DNA from: Clostridiaceae bacterium
Lineage (GTDB): Bacteria > Bacillota_I > Bacilli_A > Erysipelotrichales > Coprobacillaceae
Assembly: GCA_902363625.1 (NCBI GenBank)
Contig: CABJAS010000008.1
Location: 62,001-126,000 of the forward strand
Length of the DNA stretch: 64,000 nucleotides
Reading direction: 5' to 3'
Within the stretch, counting starts at the first letter, position 1; the number at the start of each line of letters is the position of its first letter. The notes beneath the pieces were generated by a model. It was not told the DNA's origin. It searched no databases and saw nothing but the letters and a program-made list of their open reading frames with translations. Positions 34,923 through 43,328 of this stretch are shown one piece after another. Position numbers and translations under genes: made by a program.

Positions 34923-36275
34923 TTATTCTTCTGACACATTTTGCTTGTTAGATATCATAACAAATGGCAGCCATAAAATAGTCAATCCGACAATTTCAAT
35001 CGCTGTAAAAACAGCGGCTTTGATTCCTCCACCAGTAGCTAAAAATTGATACAGAATCGGCGGAGTTACCCAAGGTGCTGATAAACAAACTCTTTCAATA
35101 ATCCCAGTATCCATTAAAATGTACGATACCGCTGCTAAAATAGTAGGCCCGGCAATAAATGGCAGCATATAGACCGGATTCATTACAATAGGGATTCCAA
35201 AAATAACGGGTTCATTAATTTCGAATAACCCTGGTGCAATTGAGATTCCGATGACTGTACGTTCTGCTTGTACCTTACCGAAGATTAACACTGCGATGAT
35301 TAATCCTAATGTTGATCCTGATCCGCCAATGACAGAAAACACCCCTACCCCATGAACAACATTGGGTATCTCTGTCCCAGTTTTTCCTGCTTCATAGGCT
35401 TGAGTATTTTCCAGTAATAATGGTGTAAAGATTGGCGTTGTTACTGATCCTACAATGTTTGCCCCATGTAATCCGAATACCCATAAGAAGTTGATTAAGA
35501 AGTAAACTAAGATTGCTGTACCTAATGTATCGGCTACACTGTTTAATGGTGCAGATACAAATTTCTGCACGATTGTCCATAAGTCCATTCCTGAGAATTT
35601 ATCAATGTAAACACCAACTGCCACCACTATAATGACTGTCAAGATAGCCGGGATCAAAACGGAAAATGATCCTGCTACTGCTGGTGGTACTCCATCAGGC
35701 AATGTGATTTTTAATTTATCGTTTCTTGATAATCTGACAAAGATTTCTGCTACGATAATTGTTAAAATCATCCCGACAAACATTCCCCCTGAATCCAGTT
35801 TGTTTGCTGCTAATCCGCCAGTGGCTACATCTGCTGTCAACACATCTACGTTTGTAGCTTTTTCAGCCCACGAATAGTTGTTGGTTAATGTCTGCACTGC
35901 TGGCGCTAATCCTAAATAGCAAGTCAAACCAACAACTGAAGTGGCAATCCCATCTCCATTTAATCCTTTTGCCATTTGGTATCCTAATGTTACAACTAAC
36001 AAGATCGCCATCATGTTGATAGATCCTTTGTTAACTGCATTCATTACATCTTGAATACCTGTTGTTTTAATAAAGTTAGTGTATCCTTCTTGAATTGAAA
36101 CAATATTTAACCCATTCTTTGCGAATACACCTTGAATATTGTTAATCAATACCGCAATCGCACCAACGATTGTAACTGGCATGATAACAACGAATGCATC
36201 CCTGATCGCAACTAAATGTCTTTGTGACCCGATTCTAGCTGCAAGAGGGACAAATTTTTCTTCTAAAAATTTCAT
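34923..36275 (-). CDS. PTS cellobiose/lactose-type permease IIC
   Basis: A 450-residue membrane protein with about ten hydrophobic segments. The opening MKFLEEKFVPLAARIGSQRHL and the GLFEINEPVIFGIPIVMNP segment (the conserved EIIC substrate loop) identify the CelB/LicC family, which imports beta-glucosides together with IIA and IIB. No IIA or IIB gene is near. GGGAGG precedes the ATG. The likely user of its product, the 6-phospho-beta-glucosidase, lies 21 kb away at the other inner end of the tRNA-bounded segment. Confidence 0.92.
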   Translation of the reverse strand: MKFLEEKFVPLAARIGSQRHLVAIRDAFVVIMPVTIVGAIAVLINNIQGVFAKNGLNIVSIQEGYTNFIKTTGIQDVMNAVNKGSINMMAILLVVTLGYQMAKGLNGDGIATSVVGLTCYLGLAPAVQTLTNNYSWAEKATNVDVLTADVATGGLAANKLDSGGMFVGMILTIIVAEIFVRLSRNDKLKITLPDGVPPAVAGSFSVLIPAILTVIIVVAVGVYIDKFSGMDLWTIVQKFVSAPLNSVADTLGTAILVYFLINFLWVFGLHGANIVGSVTTPIFTPLLLENTQAYEAGKTGTEIPNVVHGVGVFSVIGGSGSTLGLIIAVLIFGKVQAERTVIGISIAPGLFEINEPVIFGIPIVMNPVYMLPFIAGPTILAAVSYILMDTGIIERVCLSAPWVTPPILYQFLATGGGIKAAVFTAIEIVGLTILWLPFVMISNKQNVSEE

Positions 36276-36355
36276 TATGTTTTCCTCCCATTATATCTGA
36301 TGAGTCTCTGATTAATTTCACTCCTTTTTTGAGATATTTCTACATCATCAGTGTC

Positions 36356-36361
36356 ATTATA
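36356..36361 (-). promoter_or_regulatory. Possible -10 of the PTS IIC gene
   Basis: TATAAT on the minus strand 81 bases before the start, with no good -35. A second TATAAT lies 14 bases before the start codon, so the true promoter is uncertain. Confidence 0.35.
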
Positions 36362-36461
36362 CAAGTTCACTATTTAGATAAAACAAGCAGGTTAATAATT
36401 GTAATTATTTCTCAAATTTTATTATAATATCAAGATCTATTGCGTTAAAAAGCTATCAAAA

Positions 36462-36490
36462 GAAAATAAAAAAGACAAATAATTTGTCTT
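36462..36490 (-). terminator. Second terminator downstream of the right tRNA cluster
   Basis: An 8-bp stem AAGACAAA/TTTGTCTT (36472-36479 with 36483-36490) is followed by TTTTATTTT on the minus strand. Confidence 0.6.
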
Positions 36491-36544
36491 GTTCTCTATA
36501 ATATTAATTCTTGTAATACGAAAGTCATTTCGCGATAATTTTCC

Positions 36545-36573
36545 ATAAAAAAACACCCTAACAGGGTTGTGTT
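36545..36573 (-). terminator. Terminator of the right tRNA cluster
   Basis: An imperfect stem around CACCCT/AGGGTTGTG (36554-36559 with 36563-36572) is followed by seven Ts on the minus strand, right after tRNA-Phe. Confidence 0.65.
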
Positions 36574-36579
36574 TCTAAA

Positions 36580-36655
<76 letters not shown>

Positions 36656-36659
36656 ATGA

Positions 36660-36736
36660 TGGCGGTCTGGACGGGACTCGAACCCGCGACCTCCGCCGTG
36701 ACAGGGCGGCATTCTAACCAACTGAACTACCAGACC
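36660..36736 (-). tRNA. tRNA-Asp (GUC)
   Basis: Anticodon GTC, CCA encoded; identical to the copy at 13606-13682. Confidence 0.95.
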
Positions 36737-36740
36737 ATAA

Positions 36741-36817
<77 letters not shown>

Positions 36818-36834
36818 ATATGAAATTTTAAAAA

Positions 36835-36927
36835 TGGCGGAGGTTGAGGGATTCGAACCCCCGCGGGGCTTCCACCCCCTGTCGGTTTTCAAGACCGATC
36901 CCTTCAGCCGGACTTGGGTAAACCTCC
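36835..36927 (-). tRNA. tRNA-Ser (UGA)
   Basis: Long variable arm, anticodon TGA, CCA encoded; identical to the copy at 13415-13507. Confidence 0.95.
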
Positions 36928-36947
36928 GGATAACCATTTTATGAAAT

Positions 36948-37024
36948 TGGTGGACCCTGTAGGACTCGAACCTACGACCAACCGGTTATGAGCCGGTGGC
37001 TCTGACCAACTGAGCTAAGGGTCC
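36948..37024 (-). tRNA. tRNA-Ile2 (CAU, expected lysidine-modified)
   Basis: The anticodon is CAT, but the body (GGACCC acceptor, GGTCGTAGGTTCGAGTCCTAC T arm) matches the Bacillus tRNA-Ile2 type rather than elongator Met. It would need TilS to read AUA. Confidence 0.8.
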
Positions 37025-37067
37025 ATATCGACCTCTACTAGGCGTCTACCTGTTTTAAAAATAATAA

Positions 37068-37144
37068 TGGTAGCGGGGAAGGGATTCGAACCCCCGACCC
37101 ACCGGGTATGAACCGATTGCTCTAGCCAACTGAGCTACCCCGCC
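37068..37144 (-). tRNA. Elongator tRNA-Met (CAU)
   Basis: Anticodon CAT in loop TTCATAC, acceptor GGCGGGG; it resembles the Bacillus elongator Met. CCA is encoded. Confidence 0.85.
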
Positions 37145-37166
37145 AAATGAGTCTTTACATTAAAAA

Positions 37167-37242
37167 TGGTGGAGCCTAGGAGGATCGAACTCCTGACCTC
37201 CTGCGTGCAAAGCAGGCGCTCTCCCAGCTGAGCTAAGGCCCC
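37167..37242 (-). tRNA. tRNA-Ala (UGC)
   Basis: Anticodon TGC, acceptor with the G3-U70 wobble pair that identifies alanine tRNAs, CCA encoded. Confidence 0.95.
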
Positions 37243-37249
37243 ATTTAAA

Positions 37250-37326
37250 TGGTCGGGAAGACAGGATTCGAACCTGCGACCCCCTGGTCCCAAACCAGGT
37301 GCACTACCAAGCTGTGCTACTTCCCG
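37250..37326 (-). tRNA. tRNA-Pro (UGG)
   Basis: Anticodon TGG in loop TTTGGGA, acceptor CGGGAAG, CCA encoded. Confidence 0.95.
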
Positions 37327-37347
37327 AAAATTTATATTGAATTGAAA

Positions 37348-37424
37348 TGGCGCGCTAGGCAGGAATCGAACCCACAACCTCTTGATCCGTAGTCAAGCAC
37401 TCTATCCAGTTGAGCTACTAGCGC
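37348..37424 (-). tRNA. tRNA-Arg (ACG)
   Basis: Anticodon ACG in loop CTACGGA (wobble A is expected to become inosine), acceptor GCGCTAG, CCA encoded. About 40 bases upstream, TTGCGA and TAATAT with a 17-base spacer could give a second promoter inside the cluster. Confidence 0.95.
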
Positions 37425-37521
37425 ATTCCCTGCGTTCTCTTCAGCGCTTATTTATATTACCATAATCGCCAAATCTTCGCAAGCCTTTTTTCGATTTTTT
37501 CTTAAGTTTTTTTCTTAAGAT

Positions 37522-37610
37522 TGGTGCCCAGGGCCGGAGTCGAACCGGCACGGATTTTAAGGTCCGCAGGATTTTAAGTCCTGTGCGTCTACCAATTTCG
37601 CCACCTGGGC
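37522..37610 (-). tRNA. tRNA-Leu (UAA)
   Basis: 89 bases with a long variable arm, anticodon TAA, acceptor GCCCAGG, CCA encoded. Confidence 0.95.
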
Positions 37611-37618
37611 AATAAAAA

Positions 37619-37693
37619 TGGAGGTTCCAGCCGGACTTGAACCGACGGTCGAAGAGTTGCAGTCTTCTGCCTTACCAACTTGGCTATGGAACC
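37619..37693 (-). tRNA. tRNA-Cys (GCA)
   Basis: 75 bases, anticodon GCA, discriminator T, CCA encoded. It is the first gene of the cluster in transcription order. Confidence 0.93.
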
Positions 37694-37715
37694 ATCTCTT
37701 GTTGACTGCTTTTTT

Positions 37716-37721
37716 ATTATA
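37716..37721 (-). promoter_or_regulatory. -10 of the right tRNA cluster promoter
   Basis: TATAAT lies 23 bases before tRNA-Cys, with TTGCAT 17 bases further upstream as a partial -35, on the minus strand. Confidence 0.5.
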
Positions 37722-37751
37722 TACTAAGCCTTTATAAAATGCAATAAAAAA

Positions 37752-37784
37752 GTTAAAAAAATGAGCTCAAATTTGAGCCCATTT
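37752..37784 (-). terminator. Terminator of the polyamine transport operon
   Basis: A long stem around GAGCTCAAA/TTTGAGCCC (37759-37784) with a short loop is followed by a T run on the minus strand. Confidence 0.75.
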
Positions 37785-39628
37785 TATTGTGAAATAATTT
37801 TAGTCCATAGAATCGCATATTTTTCTTTTAACGCATTATCCTGATAAGTGAAAACTTCATCGTTTCCAGTCAGATCCGTGCGAATTCCATATGCATTGTT
37901 TCCTTCAAAATCTTCTTCCTTCGCTATCGCAGAAGCATGTTTATTGCTTGTCAGATAGCCGACCTCCAAGGTATTTAATAAGGCATTTTCATCCGAAATC
38001 ATATAATTGATGAATTCATGTGCTAATGTCACTTCCTGACATTCATTCGTAATCACAAAGCCATCAAACCAAACGTTTGTCCCTTCTTTTGGCAGATAGA
38101 AATCCATATTTTCGTTTTCAGCCATAATCGCCGCCGCATCACCCGAATACATGATTGCCATCGCTTTTTCATTGTTTTTCATACTGTCGATGATTTCGTC
38201 ACCGCCATAAACGGGAGACATCGTTTCTTTCTGATTGGCCAGCCATTGATAAGCTTCTTGGATTTCCTGATCATTCTCACTATTCATCGAATACCCCAGT
38301 GCCTTTAAAGCGACTGTAAATGAATCACGAACAGAATCATACATATAGATGTTGCCTTTATACTTCTGATTGCGTAAAATCTCGAAGCCTTGTGCTAAGT
38401 CTGCTTCATCTACTTTTGTTTTGTCATAGACGATTCCGACATTTCCATAGAAATATGGTGCCCAATATTCATTATTCGGATCAAACGGCTGATTCATGAT
38501 CGACGTATCCAAGCTGTCTTTATTGGTAATTAATGACCAATCCAGCTTTTGAATACGTTCTTCTTTAATTAGACGTTCAATCATATAATCAGACGGAACC
38601 AAAATATCATATTTATTTCCCCCTGTATATTTGGTGTACATAGACTCGTTCGAATCAAATGTTTCATAAACAACCTTACAGTTATATTCTTTTTCAAAAG
38701 ATTTAATCACTGACTTATCCACATATTCTCCCCAGTTGAAAACACGCAGTACCGGTTTGCTGCTTTCTCGTACCGCAACTCCGACAACTAATGCAAGACA
38801 GCTTAACGCAATAACAACACGTGCTGTACGTTTACGCAGTTTACTTGATGTCTTCTTTTTCACGATAGCGGGTACAATATAAGATAAAGCCAATACCCCC
38901 AAAATAACAAAGACAACTATTGCGGATAACGCATTGATGCTTGGATTAATACGCTTTGACATATTGTAGACCGCAATAGAAATATTTTGAACCCCATTGC
39001 CAGTAACAAAATAAGAAATGATAAAATCATCAAATGACATCGTAAAGGCTAATAAAGCGCCTGTAAAGATCGCTGGTTTAATCTGCGGTAAAATAACTTT
39101 TGTCAAGGCTTGAAAAGGCGTTGCCCCTAAATCCATTGCCGCATCAGATAAGTTGGGATCTAAGCGTCTTACCTTAGGCAGCACATTGGTAATAACAAAT
39201 GGTGTACAAAACGCGATATGAGCAAAAAGCATGGTCATATAGCCTTTATCTACTTTAAATGCAGCAAAAAACAGCATTAAGGAAATCGCCGTTACAATTT
39301 CCGGATTTAAAATAGGAAGCTGATTTAACTGCAGGACAATTTGACGAACAATCTTTTTTGACTTTGATAAGCCAATTGCTGTGATAGTCCCTAAGACAGT
39401 CGATACTAATGTCGCAATGATTGCAATCGATACCGATACAAAAACAGCGGACATTAATTCGTTGTTTTTAAACAGTTCTTCATACCAGTAAAATGAGAAG
39501 CCTTTGAAATTAGATAAAGACTTCGCTGAGTTGAAAGAAAAGACAACCATGACAATGATTGGTAAATATTGGAAAAGAAGACATAAGCCAACAAATAGAC
39601 TAGTTGAGAATTTTCGATTTTTTATCAC
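37784..39628 (-). CDS. potCD: Fused spermidine/putrescine ABC permease PotC and binding protein PotD
   Basis: A 614-residue fusion. Residues 1 to about 260 are the PotC inner-membrane permease with six hydrophobic segments and the EAA-type loop AAMDLGATPFQALTKVILPQ. A further hydrophobic segment at about 270-290 (VVIALSCLALVVGVAV) then anchors a PotD-type periplasmic-binding-protein domain (LRVFNWGEYVDKSVIKSFEKEY onward, with YDILVPSDYMIERL). The binding protein is thus tethered to its permease instead of being a lipoprotein. The start is a GTG at 39628 with AGGAGG 9 bases upstream. It overlaps potB by 29 bases. Confidence 0.92.
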   Translation of the reverse strand: MIKNRKFSTSLFVGLCLLFQYLPIIVMVVFSFNSAKSLSNFKGFSFYWYEELFKNNELMSAVFVSVSIAIIATLVSTVLGTITAIGLSKSKKIVRQIVLQLNQLPILNPEIVTAISLMLFFAAFKVDKGYMTMLFAHIAFCTPFVITNVLPKVRRLDPNLSDAAMDLGATPFQALTKVILPQIKPAIFTGALLAFTMSFDDFIISYFVTGNGVQNISIAVYNMSKRINPSINALSAIVVFVILGVLALSYIVPAIVKKKTSSKLRKRTARVVIALSCLALVVGVAVRESSKPVLRVFNWGEYVDKSVIKSFEKEYNCKVVYETFDSNESMYTKYTGGNKYDILVPSDYMIERLIKEERIQKLDWSLITNKDSLDTSIMNQPFDPNNEYWAPYFYGNVGIVYDKTKVDEADLAQGFEILRNQKYKGNIYMYDSVRDSFTVALKALGYSMNSENDQEIQEAYQWLANQKETMSPVYGGDEIIDSMKNNEKAMAIMYSGDAAAIMAENENMDFYLPKEGTNVWFDGFVITNECQEVTLAHEFINYMISDENALLNTLEVGYLTSNKHASAIAKEEDFEGNNAYGIRTDLTGNDEVFTYQDNALKEKYAILWTKIISQ

Positions 39629-40472
39629 TATGTGTCTCCTCCTGATCTTGTCCTGTATATTTTTCTATTTTACTTACCCCTGCCATCATTAAAATAACAA
39701 TGACTGCAAGAATCATAGATACGGCACTACCAAAACTCCAATCTCCGATTTGGATAAACTGCTGTTCAATGAAGTTTCCGATCAACGCATATTGACCGCC
39801 GCCAAGTAATTTAGGAATCATAAAGGTTGAAATCGAAGGTAAAAACACCATCGTAATTCCAGTTAATACACCGCTTAATGACAAACGGAAGGTCACCTTC
39901 CAGAAAGTCTGCAAAGGCGTTGCTCCTAGGTCCATTGCCGCTTCATTCAAAGAAGGATCCATCTTTGTCAAAGCAGTATGAATAGGCAGAATCATGAATG
40001 GTAAAAAGTTATAGACCATCCCTAACACTACCGCAAAATCGGTATACAGCAAGGTTGCCGGCGGTAACCCGACAGCACTCAGCATATTATTAATGATACC
40101 GTTGCTTCCTAAAATACTGATCCATGCATAAGTTCTGATCAGCATATTGATCCAAGTCGGAATTGTGATCAATAAAATCAGAAGAGTCTGTGTTCTTTCT
40201 TTACATTTAGAAATGAGATAAGCCACCGGGTAACCTAGGGCTAAACAAATTACTGTTGTAATAACACCTAAAACGAAAGATTTAAATAATACTTTCACAA
40301 AAACCGGATCAAAGAATTTTGTGAAATTGCTTAGTGTAAAAGAAAACATCATCGCACCGCCTTCACCGGTTCCATCCGTAAAGGCATAAAGGGCAATCAT
40401 CAGCATAGGTAAAAGAGTAAAAAGCAGAAGCCAGCCAATATAAGGAATGACTAACTTTTTATATTGCTTCAT
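39600..40472 (-). CDS. potB: Spermidine/putrescine ABC permease PotB
   Basis: A 290-residue inner-membrane permease with six hydrophobic segments and the EAA-type loop EAAMDLGATPLQTFWKVTF. It forms the channel with the PotC part of the next gene. The start codon overlaps the potA stop as TAATG, with GGGGA upstream. Confidence 0.92.
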   Translation of the reverse strand: MKQYKKLVIPYIGWLLLFTLLPMLMIALYAFTDGTGEGGAMMFSFTLSNFTKFFDPVFVKVLFKSFVLGVITTVICLALGYPVAYLISKCKERTQTLLILLITIPTWINMLIRTYAWISILGSNGIINNMLSAVGLPPATLLYTDFAVVLGMVYNFLPFMILPIHTALTKMDPSLNEAAMDLGATPLQTFWKVTFRLSLSGVLTGITMVFLPSISTFMIPKLLGGGQYALIGNFIEQQFIQIGDWSFGSAVSMILAVIVILMMAGVSKIEKYTGQDQEETHSDKKSKILN

Positions 40473-41515
40473 TAATAAGTCCCCATCTTATACATCACAT
40501 GGATGTCTTCCGGATAGAAATTTAAATCAACTTTTTTACCTACTTCTACATAATCTGTTGTATGAATTAAATAATGTCGGTTTTCACAGCGTACCGTAAT
40601 CTCATAATGAACCCCTTTAAAAATAATGGTTTCCACTTCACCTGACATTTTCCCCTGTCCTAATTCAACGATATCTAAATCTTCCGGACGTAAGACAACG
40701 TCAACTTCTTCATTATCATCAAAACCATAATCAACGCAGTCAAACTCCTGTCCGTCAAATTTCACAAGATAATCCTTCAGCATGATTCCTTCAACGATAT
40801 TAGAATCTCCAATAAACTGTGCAACAAAACGGTTTTCCGGTTCATTGTAGATATCTGTCGGTGAACCAATTTGCTGAATCATTCCATCATTCATGATAAC
40901 AATCGTATCTGACATGGTTAAGGCTTCTTCTTGATCATGAGTAACGTAGATGAACGTGATTCCAACTTCTTTTTGTATCTTCTTTAATTCTAGTTGCATT
41001 TCTTTTCGTAGTTTCAAATCTAGCGCCCCTAAAGGTTCATCCAGTAATAAGACTTTAGGTTCATTGATAAGCGCTCGCGCAATAGCAACACGCTGCTGCT
41101 GTCCTCCTGAAAGCTGATCAATCGCTCTTTTTTCAAAGCCTGATAATCCCACTAATTTTAAAGTCTTCGTCACTTTCTGTTCAACAATCGAATGGTCGAT
41201 CTTTTTAAGGTTTAACCCAAACGCTATATTTTGATATACGTTCATATGAGGAAACAACGCGTATTTTTGAAATACGGTGTTGATTTCTCTTTTATATGGC
41301 GGCAATGATGAAATATCTACATCGTCAAATAAAACATCGCCCCCGCTTTTTTCCTCAAACCCACCGATAATACGCAGAGTGGTTGTTTTTCCACAGCCAC
41401 TGGGTCCTAATAATGTTAGGAATTCATTTTCATGAATATCCAGGTTTATTCCTTTTAATACGACTTGTCCGCCATATTCTTTAGTTAGATTCTTTAATTG
41501 TATTAGTTTTTTCAT
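40472..41515 (-). CDS. potA: Spermidine/putrescine ABC ATPase PotA
   Basis: A 347-residue ATPase: Walker [10 protein letters not shown], signature [15 protein letters not shown], Walker [12 protein letters not shown], and a C-terminal TOBE-like domain of about 100 residues ([11 protein letters not shown]). It energises import by PotB and PotCD. GGAGGG precedes the ATG. It follows the regulator gene by 9 bases. Confidence 0.94.
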   Translation of the reverse strand: MKKLIQLKNLTKEYGGQVVLKGINLDIHENEFLTLLGPSGCGKTTTLRIIGGFEEKSGGDVLFDDVDISSLPPYKREINTVFQKYALFPHMNVYQNIAFGLNLKKIDHSIVEQKVTKTLKLVGLSGFEKRAIDQLSGGQQQRVAIARALINEPKVLLLDEPLGALDLKLRKEMQLELKKIQKEVGITFIYVTHDQEEALTMSDTIVIMNDGMIQQIGSPTDIYNEPENRFVAQFIGDSNIVEGIMLKDYLVKFDGQEFDCVDYGFDDNEEVDVVLRPEDLDIVELGQGKMSGEVETIIFKGVHYEITVRCENRHYLIHTTDYVEVGKKVDLNFYPEDIHVMYKMGTY

Positions 41516-41524
41516 ATAACCCTC

Positions 41525-42058
41525 CTAGAATGATGGTGGCGTTGAGATCCATATCACTTTAGCCACATGCTGATGCTGATTAGAAATATAATGAGGTTTA
41601 TCCCCTTTTATATAAAATGTCTGTCCTGCTTTAATCGATAGCTCCTGATGACCGTAATGTAAGATAATACGTCCCGTCAGCACATAGCCAAACTCTTCTC
41701 CCTCATGCGGTTCGATCTGACTTGTTTGTGCTCCGTGCTGCATTTCAATTAAAATAGGCTCCATTTGATTCTTCTGAGCATTGGGGACAATATAGGAAAT
41801 CGTATGTAAGTCCTGCTCATTGATAAAAAAGTCCTTATTGGAAAAGACAATCTGTTCTTCCTGCTTTTCATCAAAAAAGTCACGCAAATTTGTTCCCAGT
41901 GCTTCCAGTATATCTTCAAGTGTGGAAATAGAAGGAGACGTCAAATTCCTTTCAACCTGTGATAAAAAGCCTTTCGTTAATTCGCTTCGATTCGCTAATT
42001 CTTCTAAAGTTAATTGATTGCTGACTCGCAACCGTTTGATTTTTTCACCGATATCCAT
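41525..42058 (-). CDS. XRE-cupin regulator, probably of polyamine uptake
   Basis: A 177-residue regulator with an N-terminal Cro/CI helix-turn-helix (LTLEELANRSELTKGFLSQVE at about residues 17-37) and a C-terminal cupin domain (HEGEEFGYVLTGRIILHYG, then AGQTFYIKGDKPHYI). This build is shared with PuuR-type polyamine regulators. As first gene of the pot operon it probably autoregulates it. AGGAGG sets the start. A TATAAT lies at 42078-42083 without a clear -35. Confidence 0.88.
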   Translation of the reverse strand: MDIGEKIKRLRVSNQLTLEELANRSELTKGFLSQVERNLTSPSISTLEDILEALGTNLRDFFDEKQEEQIVFSNKDFFINEQDLHTISYIVPNAQKNQMEPILIEMQHGAQTSQIEPHEGEEFGYVLTGRIILHYGHQELSIKAGQTFYIKGDKPHYISNQHQHVAKVIWISTPPSF

Positions 42059-42165
42059 ATGCGTCCTCCTGTTTAGTATTATAAAACTTTTTGTATATTT
42101 TTACGAAACATAACTATTATATAAAAATTATGACAAAATGCAACTGGTTTAACACATTTTCCCTA

Positions 42166-42194
42166 TAAAAAAACTCAAAGGTCGGCTTTGAGTT
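42166..42194 (-). terminator. Terminator of tyrA
   Basis: A 9-bp stem AACTCAAAG/CTTTGAGTT (42172-42180 with 42186-42194) is followed by seven Ts on the minus strand. Confidence 0.85.
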
Positions 42195-43032
42195 AATCTT
42201 CTTTTTTCTCTAAGTGCTCACGACGAACACTGGATTGAATAAACAGCTCTTTAATCATCTTTTCATCTTCTTCTAAAATAGCCTTTTTCAGCTTCATCAG
42301 TTCCTCTTCAAAATGATCAATACAGTTTAAAAGATTGTCTTTGTTTTTAAAGAAAAGCTCGGTCCAAAGATCCTCATTAATATTGGCAATACGGGTCAAA
42401 TCACGATAGGAATCACCAATAAATTTTCCGGTATCAAATTTCTGCTGATCAGAATTAATTAAAGCGACTGCCAAAGCATGGGGTAATTGAGAAGTAAAGG
42501 CGATAATTTCATCATGCTGAGCAGGTGAAACGACTTTAACATTTTTGAATCCCATCTGATGAACCAATTTTTTTAATATGGCAATCGCTTCTTCACTATT
42601 GCCAGAATGGGGGGTAATAATATAGTTTGCCCCTTTAAACACATCACTGCTTGAATATTGGTATCCTTTTTTTTCTCTGCCGGCCATCGGATGTCCGCTC
42701 AAAAATTCAACATTGTCAGGTAATTTAGCTGCCATCTTTTCAACAAAATAAGATTTCACCCCTACCGCATCGGTAATCAGACTGCCGGGCTTGAATTGAT
42801 TTTCTTCGATGAACGCTTCAATTAAAGAAGGATATAGTGAGATAATCGTAAGATCGCTCTTGGGGATGATTTCTTTTCCATCATGATACCCTTCTAAAAT
42901 ATAGCCTTCTTCTTTTGCTTTGTTTAAGGTCTGCAAGCTTGTATCTATTCCATAGACATCGTAGCCTAATCCATGCAGTGCTTTGACATAACTTCCTCCT
43001 ACAACTCCTAGTCCAACGACGGTAATAATCAT
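42193..43032 (-). CDS. tyrA: Prephenate dehydrogenase
   Basis: A 279-residue enzyme that oxidises prephenate to 4-hydroxyphenylpyruvate for tyrosine synthesis. The N-terminal NAD-binding VVGLGVVGGSYVKAL motif, the LSGHPMAGREKKGY active-site segment and the SQLPHALAVALI helix are characteristic. It lacks a fused chorismate mutase or ACT domain, so control appears to be at the RNA level. AAGGAGG sets the start. The T-box upstream reads a Tyr codon, in agreement with the product. Confidence 0.93.
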   Translation of the reverse strand: MIITVVGLGVVGGSYVKALHGLGYDVYGIDTSLQTLNKAKEEGYILEGYHDGKEIIPKSDLTIISLYPSLIEAFIEENQFKPGSLITDAVGVKSYFVEKMAAKLPDNVEFLSGHPMAGREKKGYQYSSSDVFKGANYIITPHSGNSEEAIAILKKLVHQMGFKNVKVVSPAQHDEIIAFTSQLPHALAVALINSDQQKFDTGKFIGDSYRDLTRIANINEDLWTELFFKNKDNLLNCIDHFEEELMKLKKAILEEDEKMIKELFIQSSVRREHLEKKED

Positions 43033-43049
43033 ATATGTTCCTCCTTCAA

Positions 43050-43290
43050 ATAAAAAAAGCTTTCATCCTTAAAGGACGAAAGCAATTCGTGTTACCACCT
43101 TTATTCACTGATCTTTCACAAAACCAGCCTCATTGAGTCTTTGACTCACGCTTTAACGGGCATGCCCGGCACCGCCTACTTAATTCAACGTTCTACTCCA
43201 TGATGTATTCACTCTTTGCTTATTCGTTATTTCCACCAGCCATAACGTCTCTGTGCAATGTACAAAAAGTTACTTGTTCACTTCTTCGTA
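43050..43290 (-). promoter_or_regulatory. T-box riboswitch, tyrosine-specific
   Basis: On the minus strand, the antiterminator T-box AAGGTGGTAACACG (43088-43101) is followed by a terminator stem GCTTTCGTCC/GGATGAAAGC (43059-43068 with 43074-43083) and a T run. The specifier loop upstream contains GAATACATC, reading TAC for tyrosine, with the expected GAA before it. Uncharged tRNA-Tyr should pair here and at the T-box to open tyrA. Confidence 0.9.
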
Positions 43291-43293
43291 TTT

Positions 43294-43299
43294 ATTATA
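43294..43299 (-). promoter_or_regulatory. -10 of the tyrA promoter
   Basis: TATAAT on the minus strand just before the T-box. A perfect TTGACA lies at 43321-43326, but 21 bases away, beyond usual spacing, so the true -35 is unclear. Confidence 0.45.
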
Positions 43300-43328
43300 T
43301 CTTAGCATGTTTGCTCGATTTGTCAATT

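Noticed and set aside
36948..37144. Both CAU tRNAs as elongator methionine tRNAs
   Set aside because: The one at 36948-37024 has the body of tRNA-Ile2; only 37068-37144 resembles elongator Met.
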